From: Hippopus hippopus
Taxonomy: Eukaryota > Mollusca > Bivalvia > Cardiida > Cardiidae
NCBI GenBank assembly: GCA_946811185.2
Contig: OX328102.1
Location: 53,049,619-53,113,618 of the forward strand
DNA: 64,000 nt
Direction: 5' to 3'
The notes beneath the pieces were generated by a model, which made no database searches, was not told where the DNA came from, and worked only from the letters and a program-made list of their open reading frames with translations. The translations under genes were made by a program, and so were the position numbers. This document shows, piece after piece, positions 26,601 to 40,600 of this stretch (the stretch's first letter is position 1; each line of letters opens with the position of its first letter).

Positions 26601-29600
26601 GACCAGCTCTGCCCATGAGAATGAACTCTTCACCATAATCCTTTGTTGGAATAACATTGAGGAAAAGGTCTGCCGAAAAGATTGTGGAAATAGGAGAAAA
26701 TGCTGGTAACCAGCATTTTCTCCATTTCTCATGTTCTTTATCTGACTCTTAGTAAATTTGTTATTTCCAATTGTTTTCAATATCATTGGGTGTAAAATTT
26801 TGCCAGGTTAGTATTTAGTAATATCTGTTGTATATTTGACAGTGTATAGCTTTGCCAGATAGGTCAGCCATTAGGGTACAGGTCTTGAACCAGGGGGTGG
26901 CTGGTTTGAATCTCTAGCTCAGCAAATTTATTTCTTAGGAAATATAAAAGACATTGCTACAAGGTTCATTTCCTGTCTCACTGCTTATCATTGTATCAGT
27001 CATAGCTACATAAGAAAGCAAGCATTGGCCTGGAAATGATATTGTGCTAAGTATTGGTAAAGAATACTCCAGGAAAGCATGGATGTATGGCTGCCATGAT
27101 ATAACTGACGTAATGTTGATAGCAGCCTTAAAAAAACACCATACAAACAAACAATTGATACTGTGGATATCATTGTAGGAGAACTATTACCAGCCTGCAG
27201 GGAGTGAAGTGTGTTTACCTTGTAACTGTTACTCCCATGGTTCACAAAGTCTGCAGTGTGATCCCCAAACTGGACAGTGTCCATGTATAGAGGGGGTCAT
27301 TGGCAAGAGATGTGACCAGTGTCCAAGCAGATTTGCTGAAATAAGGATGGATGAGGAAACACAGAAATATGGCTGTAAAGGTATAAACTCTTTCCCATAC
27401 AATCCCGACTTTTAAGGACCTTAAGAAAGAAAGCTTTTTAAAACATTGTGGGAAAACAAGAAAATGCTGGTTACCTTCATTTTGTCCTTTTCCCACAATG
27501 CTTTCTACCCTTCCCTAAACAAACTTTTGAGTAACGTTTATGTTGATCTCTGCAAATGCTTTCAGTTCAGACCAGCCTAATAATTTGTTGTTTGGTAAAG
27601 AGTTAAAGGAATGACTTAATGTTACTTCTTTTGAATACACAATTTTAACTGCATGGTTTTAGAGATTTAAGTCACTTTTGTGTTAACAGTTTTTGGACTG
27701 GTCCTAAGACCTGACTTTGTGGTAGGCATTAAAATAACAATAAAGCCCAAAAGTAAACAAAGCGGGTGTTTAAATGCATTTGAATTGATATCATACCATT
27801 CTAAAAGTATGGAAATTATTGTTAAGATGACAATCTGTCATTGCAGGGTAGGTCCAAGTGTTAGTTGCTGAAAGAGAAATTAATTTCAAAACTAGGTTAA
27901 AACCTGCCAGGTAGCTGTGTCTTTTGTTTACTTTTTGCCTGATTATAAAATTCTTTTTTCTGCCAGCGACTAACATGTGGCCCAACCACACGATAACAGA
28001 CTGTCATCTCCACAATATTTTTCATACTTTTAGATGGTATGATTCAAATTTAAATGTATTATGATACCTGCTTTGATATTTTGGCCTTTACTGGGCCTTT
28101 AATGCATTCAGCTTTATTTTCTGTCACTAGTTAGATGTCAAGCCTGAACTAGGGTATTCTGTTATCATATTATGTGGTAGAAAATCAGAGGGTTAATAAT
28201 TGTTCAGTTGACTTATGCATAAAATTTGAAAACAAAAGATGAAATAATAGAAAGAGAAAGCATGCGGAAGTTGATGATGATCCAATGGAGAGGCAAATAT
28301 TTGAATGGTATAGAAAACGTATTTTTCAAACTTGGCTCCAAGAACCTTTTCATGGATATTTTCAATACTCATCTACCATAGATACGTTAAATTGTGTGAC
28401 TGTGTGTTAACCTTTACCACACAATCATGGGTTTGAATGACCAAGAGAATGAAAGCTCATGAAAACATTGTGTGAAATGGAGAAAATGCTGGTGAACATC
28501 ATTTTCTCCTTTTCCCACAATTTTTTCTAAACCTTTCACAGACAAATCCTGTTATTTGTGCCACACATACTGTGTCCTCTGTAAATGCTTTCAGATTTGG
28601 ACCAGTCTGAAATTTTTTTATTTGGTAAAGAGTTCATGCATTTACTCTTTACCAGAGGACAAAATTTTAGACTTGGGGAAATTGAAAGCGTTTGAAGACA
28701 ACAAATTTAATGTGGTAAAAATGATGGTTTTTGTCCTTGGATGGATAGAAAACATTGTGGGAAATTGTCAACATTTTCTCCTTTTCTCACAATGTTTTCA
28801 AAAGCCCTACCGTTATAACTCAGGATTTTGTAGTACAGGGTTAACACTGTTAACTTTTCTTTCAAGTTGACTATGGTGCGTGCCCGAGGGTGTACTCACA
28901 TGGTATGTGGTGGGATACAGAAGTGATCAATGTCATGGTCATTCAGGATTGTCCGAACAACGCCGTGGGTCAAGCAACCCGGAACTGCAGTGCCAGTGGT
29001 CTTTGGCAGGAACCTGACCTCTTCAATTGTACAAGCCCAAAATTTTTGGACCATTTAAATCAGGTTTGTAGTTGTTTAGTCTTGCTGTCTACATATGTAT
29101 AAATTTTCATTACCATATCCTTTACAATAAAATGCCGAGTAAAAGCAACCTTAGGAACTTTGGAAAAGGAATTGGGAAAAGGATGAAAATGCTTGTAACC
29201 AACATTTTCTCCTTTTTCCATGATGTTTTTTGCCCTGCCAAAAAACAAATGTCAAATTTTGAGGCATATTTACTGTGTTGTTTGCAAATGCTTTCAATTT
29301 GCACAAGCATAAAATTTTGTCTTGTGGTAAAGAGTTAGGTGACTGTAGGTTATAGGATATTCTTATCTGCATAGGAAATGACAGGTAATTCACATTGACC
29401 CACAGAGAGAAAATTTAAATTCATTCAAATTTTTTAAAGAATTGTTGAACTCATTTTTAGCTCCACTGGCCGAAGGCCAGCGGGCTTATGTCATGGCCTG
29501 TTGTCCGTCGTGCGTCCGTCCGTCCGTCCGTTAACTTTTTTTTAAAACGTCTTCTTCTCTGAAACTACGCATCCAATTTTGATGAAACTTCACAGAAATG

Positions 29601-32600
29601 ATCCTGCCATGGTCCTCTTCAGAATTTCTTGAAAGAATTTAATTCCTTCAAAAACTCTGGTTGCCATGGCAACAAAACTGAAAAATTTTGAAAATTTTTG
29701 AAAATCTTCTTGTCTGAAACCGTAAGGCCAAGGGCTACCAAATTTGGCATGTAGCTTTATCTAGTGGACCTCTATTAAGTTTCTTCAATTTATAGCCCTG
29801 GGGTCAAAATTGGCCCCGCCCCGGGGGTTACAAGTTATACATGGGCTTATTTAGGGAGAACTTTAAAATTCCTCTTCTACCTAGCCATAGGGCCTAGAGC
29901 TACCAAATTTGGCATGTAGCTTTATCTAGTGGACCTTTGCCAAGATTGTTCAAATTATAGCCCTGGGGTCAAATTAGGCCCTGCCCGGGGGTAACAAGTT
30001 TTACATGGGCTTATATAACAAGTTTTACATGGGCTTATATAGGGAGAACTTTAAAATTCTTCTTTGACCTAGCCATGGGGCCTAGGGCGACCAAATTTGG
30101 CATGTAGCTTTATGAAATGGCAATATTTAGGTTTTTATTATTTACATGAAAGTTTCATTTAATTTATTTAGCAGAATAAGGATTCAGAGGTCTGCTACAT
30201 AACAAACAAAGATACTGCCCTTAAAAATACAATGATATGCTCAGTCACAAAAAGAAATTCAAAATGAAAGCACAGTTCCAGATAAGAGAGAGTGATCATA
30301 TTCTAAATCCATTATTTCTCGTTCAAAGAGAGAGTTTTTTTTAACTGTATTTTTTTTTACTGTACCAAGTTTAAAGCCATTGCAAAAAGACAAATTGAAT
30401 GTAGCTTAAATGACTATTTCTGTCCTTGATAGTTAGGAAACGTTGTGGGAAAAGGAGTAAATACTGGATGACAACATGTCCTATTCTTACGATGTTTTTG
30501 AAAGCCTTCTCTTTCAGGGTCATTAACACTTTGATTTGTGTAGTAAAGGGTTAAAAAGCCAGTGGAGCGATACAGGGCCATCATGGCCCTCTTGTTTTCT
30601 AATGTGGTGTGCTGCAATGGGAAAATAATTTCCTTAGGACGCTAAAAGTAGCAGTTTTACAGTGTGTTAGAATTGTCTGCTGCACTGACACTAGAAAATG
30701 TAACATGAACCAGTATGTTAAATGTTAGTCTTGTTAGAATTGAAAGCATCTGCAGACTACAAAATTTGCAATGTAGCCCAAATGATGGGATGTGTCTATG
30801 AAAGACCAGAAAGTATTGTAGAAAAAGGAGAAAATGCTGGTTAATGGCATTTTCTCCTTTTCCTACAATGTTTTCTTTAGCTTGGGATTGTGTGGTAGAG
30901 GGTTTCTTCTTTTTTGTCTTAAGATTGCCTTCTTATGTTGATGACTTTCAAAGATTGGAGCAAATTATGAGAGTTGGAGAATGTATGTTTTTTCCGGATG
31001 CTGAGAATGCCATTATGCCTATAGAAATATTAACACATCTTTTTATGTTTTCTGTGAATTTGTTTCCTGATATTATAGATAGAGAAGATAGAATCAGGGA
31101 GTGTGACATTGAACACATTTGTTGCCAAGACAACTATAGCTGGACTTGCCGACTCAACATCCCAGACAGACAAACTGTTTGGCAACGATTTAAACATAAC
31201 TCTGCGCATACTGAACAAAGTTCTGGACTACGAGGGGAACCAAACAGGCCTCAACTTGACCAGTGAACAGGACAGCAGTTATTTATCGGTATGTACTTAT
31301 AATTAGTCAGCTTGCCAGTCAGTTAGATAGACCTCAAAATTTGGAGGCCCAATGGCTAAGTGCGTAACTGATGTAACTGCGTATCATTACAGCCGCTACT
31401 TAGAGTGTTTCTTTACACCCATGCAAAGCCAATGTTTTATACCTTTACCATACAATTCCGAAGTTTAAGAACCATGAGGAAAGACTGGTTTTTGAAAATA
31501 TTGTTGGAAAAGGAGAAAATGCTCATACCAATTGTTGGAAAATTGCATGTTTTCCCACTTTCTTTTTTTTTCAAAAGGCAGAAGAGGTAATGTCTTAATA
31601 ATGTTTTTAACAACTTTTATTGGGTGCCATTGTATTGAAATTCAGTGTTTCTTGGGTTAGTTTTTGATTGTTTAGAAGTTACGCTGTACTTTTACGGTTA
31701 TACAATCTCTCATACTTTTCAAAATATGAAATCTGTTGTAGTGAGTAGCATAATAGTTGAGAATTGTTTCCTTTATCAGGAAATAATATTCATTTTATTC
31801 CTTTATCACACAATCTTGAGATTTAACGACCCTGACAAAGAAGGCTTTTGAAAACATAGTAGGAAAAGCAGAAAATGTAGGTAACCAGCATTTTCCCTTT
31901 TTCCCACAATGTTTTTAACCTATTCAAGAACAAATACTGTAATTTGAAAAACATTGCCATGTGTAAATTCCTTCAATATATACAATTACGAAATTTTTGC
32001 ATGTGGTAAAGGATTAACAGGTATCAATATAATAGATGAATATAATTTACCGTATTTTGCTTAAATTTTGGGACAGTAAAAAATAATAAATTTTTTTTCG
32101 CGTCCCAATACTTAGGTCTACAAAAAATAATTATTTTGTCAGCTGTCCCAAAACTTATGGTCAGACAAGACAAGCTGTCATACTGTAAGTCACTGGCCGC
32201 TAACCAGTCGAATATTGCCATCGTTAAAATATTGCTACGTCATTGATTTCAATAAACCTACGATCATTTGCAGGTTGGTCTATTTTTAGACAGGTTGGAA
32301 TTCCAGCGGTCAATTTGTGCACTAAGAGTTTAAAACTTCGCTTTTTCTCATTGTTTTCATTGGAAGATTAACCTGTCAATCATTATTGTCTGCGTCCTGG
32401 GATCACGAAGAGGATTGTTATTTTGCGTTTGTAGATAAATTCACAACATATTTTACCTGCTTATGTGAGGTGAATGACATAAAATCCACTCTGACAAGTA
32501 TCTGCTTGGCCCGTTCTCAAATTTGATTGGTTCGTCGATCTTTGATCGATCAACCTCGGTTAGACTAGAATACTGTACCTTGATTTCTATTTATAAACAA

Positions 32601-35600
32601 TGAACCTGATTGACCGTGAAATACATGCGTGTCAACTCTATGTCAGCTTTGGATGTACATGTATACGTTATGTATCTTGGATACAAGTTTATCACACCCT
32701 TTTTACACTTATATAAGATTTTTTTTTGAATTGGGGTTTAAAATAGTCTGTCAGGTGATCGGGATTTTTGCCTTGAATCAGGAAACTCCCATTGAATTCG
32801 GGAGGGTTGGGAAGCACGCTTACGACGTTACGTGTGTAGAAATGAAACTGCGCGAAGTAAATGCTTGTAAACAAAGGGTATCAAACGGATTGAAAGATTT
32901 TTTAAAATAGATATTCACTGTCCCAATTCTTTGGAACAAAAAAATACTGATCTTGCTTTGCAATTTTTAGTATGGCCCAAATATTTGGGTCATGAAAAAT
33001 AATTATTTTCGTGATTTTTGATGGTGTCCCAATACTTTCGGTGTCCCAAAATTTAAGCAAAATATGGTACACAAGTTCTCAGAATATAGAACCTAATGTA
33101 ACCTGTACAATATAGAATAAATATGCCTACCAATATTTTTCAGAATATAATATCCATTGTAAGTGACATAATGATTCCTGACTATAAGAAAGAATGGATC
33201 CGTTTAAATCAAGAAGGACAGGGAACTCAGGCACTGATTGTCAAACTAGAACATTATCTGGGTGCACTGTTATCTGCCCTTGATCTGACATCCATTGAAA
33301 CTCCACGACCATACAGTGTTATCACAGATAATGTTGGTAAGTGCAGATTCTCCATTGTTGTATTTATTCCAAATTTATACAAGATTTAGTGTGATGATTT
33401 TTTTTTCAACAACTTAAGAAATAGTAGAGAGTGATCTGATTACATGTAAATTTCTGACTGATTCAGACTGTTTTCTGTTAAACTTAACACACAACAAAAT
33501 TCTAGGCTTGTCCAAATTCAAAGCATTAACAGGCAACAAATTAGATAGGTCTCAAATGATTGTATTTGAAAGGGTAGAAAACATTACTGGGAAAGGAGAA
33601 AGTTCTGGTTACCAGCATTTTGTCTTTTTCCTACAGTGTTTTCAAAAGCTATTAGTCTTTAGGCTCATTAAATCTGTGTAAAATGTGGATGAACATGTTT
33701 ATTGATTTTCTTCATTTACCCTTTTGGCCTAGAGTTCAGATTTGATTGATCATGGAACAGTGTAGATCAAGATCAGACTCTACAGAACTAATCTTGAATC
33801 TACATTGTCTGCTTCTATATGAGATATTCTGACAAAGATAGCTATTGAAAATGGCAATCTGTGTCTCTAAACTCTTTACCAAATGACAGAATTTTAGACT
33901 TGCGCAATTAAAAAGCATTGGCAGATGACACACTGAATGTGCTGCAAACTTTAAAGATTTATTCTGGAAGGATGAAAAACATTGCGGGAAAACAAGAAAA
34001 TGGAGGTTACCAGCATTTTTTCAGTTTTCCACAATGTTTTCAAAGCGTTCTTTCTCAGGGTTGTTAAAAATTGGGACTATTTGGTGGAGGGTTAAGCACT
34101 GACTGGCATGTGTTTTTCATGTGAAAATATTGTAGCAAAACAAAGCCAGGCCAGGTGGTGCGGTTCGTAGTGTACAGGACTTAAAACCATGGGGTTACTG
34201 GTTTGAATACCCAGCTAAGTGAGCTTCTTTCAAAGGATTGATGATAGTCATTGCAACAGGATTCATTCCTCTCTCTGATCTCTGATCATTTTTACAACAA
34301 CAGGAAAGCAGCCAGTGGCTTGTGAAGAATATTGTGCGAGATCCTGCAAAAGAAACTCTAGGAAAGCATGGATAGGTGCACTGACTGCTGCAATATTATC
34401 ATAATAATGTTAAAGAATGGCATTAAACACCACACAAAATAAACAAACAAGTAGTTAAAGAAGAAATTGGTTGCTGTGAGAAATTCTTTTCCCCCCAATG
34501 TTTTTAACCCTTTTAAGCGCCACAGGCAAAAAAAAAGGGGGGGGGGGCTTTTGCAGACAGCATAGGTAAAGATCAGACAGTACACAACATGCAGTCTGAT
34601 CATTTCTCTAAACTGTCTGCTTGTTTAGTCAGGCCTATATGATGAAAAACCTAATGGAGTCTGGGTGGATTTGAATTTTAGCCATCAACAGAGGTAGAGT
34701 TTATAAATTTTTGCTGATAGAGTTTACCCTTTACTGCACAATCCTTGGTTTAGACGACCCTTAGGAAAAAGCCCTTTGAAAACATTGTTGGAAAAGGAGA
34801 AAGTGCTGATTACCTGCATTTTCTCCTTTTCCCATAACATTTTCTACACTTTCACAGATAATAACCATTATTTTAGCTAAATTTAGTATGTTGTCTGCAA
34901 ATGCTTTCAATTTTGACCAGTCTAAAAATTTGTCGTCTGGTAAAAAACAATAAAAAACTACAGGAAATAATGTGCAAAGAAAAATATTGTGTATTACGGT
35001 GCTGATTGATCTAATTCTTTTCTAGTTCTAGCTGTTGATACCCTTGATAAACAGAACTACTCTGGAAAAAACATCCCAAAGTATGACAACATTGTTAAAA
35101 GTCCTATTTTTGATGAAAGCACAAATGTATACCTACCACCATCTGTCTTATCTGACACTCCATTGAAAGGTAATGTATGATTATACTTATGACTTATGTG
35201 TTTGAGAAAATGATCGTAATCTGTTGAAAGAATAATTGATGTGTTCAATGAAACAATCTTCTATTGAAAAATAATTGTTATGTTTGAGAAAGTTATCTTG
35301 TGTTTTAAAAATAATTGGTGTCTTGCTGATACAATAGATCAGAATCAGACTGCACAGTACATGTTGTTTGATCTATTATAATTTTATTCAAGATTGTGGG
35401 AGAAACGCTGGCAATGAGAAACTTGAAATTGCAATATCAGGACTAGTTTTCTCTAAGTATTCGAAATGCTTTTGTTAGACTAACTCAAAGCATCTAGATG
35501 TTTTTTATTTCCATACTTTTGAAAGTGAGATTTTTCTTGGACTTTGTGTCAACATTATAGTTAGCAAATGGAAATGTTTTGAAAAAACAGAGTATACCTG

Positions 35601-37633
35601 TAAAAAGTATCTTAATCTTCTGTAAAGGCTGATTTAGAATTGATTGATTGATTGATGTTTAATGGGGCGTTGACCACTGAGTTCATGTACCATTGAGTTT
35701 GGACCAATCAAAGGTAAGAATAAAGAACGTAAAGCTGTCAAATAATTATCAATAAACGCTTTACCACACAATACCAAGTTTTAACAACCCTGAAGAAGAC
35801 TTTTGAAAGCATTGTTGCAAAAGGAGAAAATGTATTTTCTCCTTTTCACAAAATCTTTTCTACCATATCAAAGACAGAAATCATTCAATTTGTCATCTGC
35901 AAATGCTTTCAATTTGATCGAGTATAAAATTTGTCTTTTGGTAAAGAAATAAACTTCACTTTGTTGTGCTGCAGATTTCCTGGACCCTGCTGATACCTTG
36001 TCGGACACAGCCTACGTTGGATACATCATGTACAGATATCTAGGTACTTTGTTACCTGGGAGATACGGATCTGGTGTCAGGTAAATTACTTTTAAAAGTC
36101 TACCACATAAACCTGTGTTTTGACAATCCGAAAGAAAAAGCCTCTTAACAGCATTGTGGAAATTGGAGAAAATCTGAAACAAACGTGTTCTCTGTCTTGG
36201 TGATAAAACCACAAGTTCTTTAGATTAGTTCTTGCTTTTTACGAGAGTATAACGAACAAAATTGATTGCTGTAATTTTTACGTATACTTATGGATTTGTT
36301 TAATAAATTTTTATCTTTTTTTGCAGAGTGGTGTCAGAGAGACCAATGGACATAAACAGTCCAGTGTTTTCCTTACTGTTGATTGATGATGAACAGGAAG
36401 TGACTGGTCCCCTGTCAGAACCTCTAGTATTTACATTCAAACAGTTACAGACAGAGAACCGTACAAGTCCTCAATGTGTTTACTGGGAATCAAGTGGGAA
36501 CAGGTAATTTGAGCATGTCATTGATATCATATTTATTGGCTACCAGTCCGATTTACAGTATGACATAACTGTAGGCTTGTCCATATTGAAATGGATTGAT
36601 ACTTTTTGCAGGTGCAGCAAACCAGCTTTTAACAGAGCGTGTCTCATATATATACTGGTGTAATCAAATTTTGCCAATGCAAGGGAAACTGCTCTTGCAA
36701 ATTGTACAAAACAATAGTAATTGCCTTTCTGGATAAATATCTGTGCACTTGTATCCAAATACTTTTGTAAAAATAATTTTTACCACTTAAACATCTAAAT
36801 TTATCTGTCAAAACATCGTTAGAAGTGAGACAGTGCAAAGTCACTATCTATAAAAAGAGTAAGCCAATTTCGACACCTCTGGTTTTCTGAAAACTAGAGG
36901 CCCCAGAGAGGATAAAAAGAAATAAAAAATTCACAGCATCATTTCAGCAGTATTCATCACCTCCCTTGGGTATTAACTGTACATTTACTTCCTACGAGAA
37001 AACCTGAAGAAAAGAAAACATAAAGGAACTCTCAGAAAACAAAATCGACAGTTGTCTGATTTTTCCTGTAATTATTTCTGCTGTGGCACTGAAATATTAC
37101 CATCTTAATCTGGATGACAGTGTTTTGGGATAAAGAGGCTGTTAGTCCAAAAAAGATAACCTTTTGTAGCTCACAGAAAAAGGTATCTTCTTGTCTTTGT
37201 AGTGAGTTTTGTACATGATTCAATCTATTTTCATTGGAATAAATGAATAAGGACCCCTCTGTCATTCATATTGATATATTTCCCTTTAGGTGCCCCATAC
37301 GAAACTTTGGCTTTTAAAGTTCAAATGATGACTTGTCAAACCGATAATAGAAAACACAAACGAGTTTTAAGCTAAAAAAATCTTTTAAAATTTGCATATG
37401 AAGGATACACCTGAAAAGTAATAATAAAATGGCAGGGAAAGCGTGTGATGGGTCACCTAAGAACTTTTTCCTTATTGATAGGTATTTTTCTATCATTAGA
37501 TTCAAATGACAGTCCAAAACACCTTTGCAGCTAAGATATCAATCATTTTCTTGAATGGATGATGTCACAGATACGAAAATATCGGCTGAGAACAGAGTTG
37601 GAGAAATCGATTACTAGTGAAATTCGCTTATGC

Positions 37634-37677
<44 letters not shown>

Positions 37678-40600
37678 GTGTGTGTGTGTGAGCCATGCTC
37701 TGTGAAAAGGGGCTTTAATGCATCTGCAAAAAGTAACAACCCATTTGACCCTGTGCAGTATATGCAGATTGACATGGATCAAAACTATTTGCTTTTGATT
37801 CAATTTCCTGCATGTCAAAGGAGTGTTCTACCTCATTCAGTTGGTTGTTAGACAAAATGGCTTTTTGGGATCCATTATTATGCAAAGACATGTTTCCTAT
37901 AATGCATCATGGAGATGCATTAAACCCCTTTTTCCCAGAGTATTTCTTATATATATTTTACATTGTACAGTGGAGAATGGTCAACTGCAGGGTGTGAGGA
38001 GGTGGAAAGGTTTCAACTGGACGGAGACTTCTTTGTTAAATGCTCCTGTAATCACTTATCTAGCTATGCCCTTCTGATGGATATATCTGATAAAGAGGTA
38101 TCTTGTACATTTTATATTCCTTTTACCACACAATCCAGAGTTTTGATGACCCTGAGGAAGAAGGCTTTTGAAAACATTGAGGGAAAAGGAGAACAGCATT
38201 TTCTCCTTTTCACACAATGTTTTCTTTCACATCAAAAATCAAAGCCAAATTTTATCATTTGAGCTTGATTTAAATGTTTGTCAGCAAATGCTTTCAATTT
38301 GGACAAGTCTACATTATTGTTGTGTGTTAAAGAGTTAACCTTTTTCTGTGGTATGGTAAGCAGTAAGTACACAGACTCTTTTTGAGTTATAGCAAGAGTT
38401 AGTGCATGTAACACAAAAACAGAAATGATTGAAACAAAGTAACCTTGCTTTGAAATGGCTGCAATTGAGTTGAAAATGTGAGATGAAACATGATTTATTA
38501 ATAATTTGATATAGAATGACCTATCATTGTATATAAAAAAAAATTAGACAAATTAAAATTAATTTTTCATTATTGTTTTTACCTTAGCTTCATTTGATTT
38601 GATTCAAGCAGGAAAACTTAATGTAGATATTATGCAGACAGGCAGAGTATGTCTGTATAAACCTTTTACCAAACAATCCCAAATCTTTTTGATAAAGAAT
38701 TAAAACAAAAAAAAAAAGATTGTCAAGTTGAAATAAAAAGCCCTTGGCAATTTCACCATTTGTCAAGATGGTTTTATATGTTGACTTACATGATTTTGCA
38801 GTATTTTAAAGAGAAAAAGGCTAACACTATAATAAGATGAGTTTGAATTTACATGCAGGGTAGCTCTGGATATGCTCACATGTTACATCTGTCCTTTTGG
38901 CGTATGTTAGCCAAATATTGCATACCTCCATACCAGAAAATTGTATTGAAAACTTTAACAGACAACAAATTGAGTATGGTACATTGATAGGATCTATCAG
39001 TCAAACCTTTACCACACAATACAGAGTTTCAACAACTTTCTGGAAAAATGCCTTTGAGAAAATTATGGGAAAAGGAGAAAATGCTGGTAACCAGCATTTT
39101 CTGCTTTCCTGACAATAATGTTCTGCCCTTTATGTGACAAATTTTAGATTTTGAGTATCATTGAATTTGTTGTGTGCAAATGCTTTTAATTTGGAGCAGT
39201 GTAAAATTTTGTTGTTTGGTAGAGAGATGAATGGTAAATATGATAGAAAACATTTTAGATTGATTAAAAAAACTAGTTACCAGCATTTTTGGTTTCCCAC
39301 AAAGTTTTTCAAAGCATTCTTTGGTCATAAAACTGTGATTGTTAATTAAAGGTGTGATTATGTATCAATAATTCAATAATTTTTTTTTTCAGTACGAACC
39401 AGCTGAGAAGATCAAAATGGAAGTGATCATGTTTATTGGACTGATTATCTGTATGTGTTGTTTGGCTCTGTGTTTTGTCATCTTTCTGTGTTTAAAACGG
39501 ATCCAGTCCAACAGTACTTCTATACATACCAACCTTGTCTTTGTGATGTTTGTCACTGAAATGGCGTTCCTTGTTGGTATTGACAAAGTGGATGATATGG
39601 TGAGTCTTTACATACTCCAATTTTCCAAACAACAAAATTTTCGATTTGTCCATATTGGAAGTGTTTGGTTGTTCATATTGACAAGTTTTGTAAAAGTCAA
39701 ATTTCATGTGGTTCAAATAATGGGATTTTTCTTTGAAACAGTTGAAAACATTTTGTGAAAAGGAGAAAAATGCTGATTACCACAATGTTTTCAAAAAAAT
39801 TCCTTCCTTAGGGTTATTTAAACACAGGACTGTAAGGAATTTCAGTAGGTATGTTATGTAGGAATTGGCTTGTCCATGTATTTGCTGTTGGCCCCTAGGT
39901 GGCTAAGTGATAAGGTGTAGCACTGGTAACATGGAGACCCTAGGTTTTAGGCTCACTGAAGGTTTTTCGTGGGAATGTTCCTGGGCAAGACACTTCAGAG
40001 CCTTAGCCTAGTACTTTTGTTACTCAGGACATACATGAATTAGTAAGCTTTTGCTGTGATGTGACTGAGATAATGTTGAAAGTGGAGTGAAACATCATTC
40101 AATCAACCATTTGTCTGCCTGATGAAATTCACATATGCATGTTTCGAGCTGTGAAAACCCAGCTCAGTTTTACTGTCACTGTATTGAAAAAAAGGTACAG
40201 CTGAAGACATACAAGTATCAATTTTTGATATTTGGCTCTTTGTGTTGAACAATCATCTCTTATAGCTTAGATTTGAACATCAGTCTCCCATATCAAATAA
40301 CATGGTTACAATGGCTTCTGTGCTTTTTATTTTATTCATTGTGCTTATCCATAATTATTTGTAATTAGGAGCCTTCGTTCCAGTTGCAAAATTTTGGACT
40401 CGGATGAAAACATTTTGCAGACGACAAATTAAATGTAGCTCAAACAATGACTTTTGTCTTAAGAGGGATAAAAAACATTGTGGAAAAAGGAGAAAATCCT
40501 GGTTACCAGTATTTTTCTCCTTTCCCACAACGTTTTCAAAAGCTTTTTTCTAAGGATCATTAGCTCGGAGTTGTACTGTAAAGGGTTTAGGAAATGTAGA

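Noticed and set aside
30844..31266. A 140-residue open frame overlapping exon 13
   Set aside because: It is in a different frame from the GAIN sequence, starts inside an M1 hairpin and shows no family features. The exon 13 frame joins its neighbours in phase.
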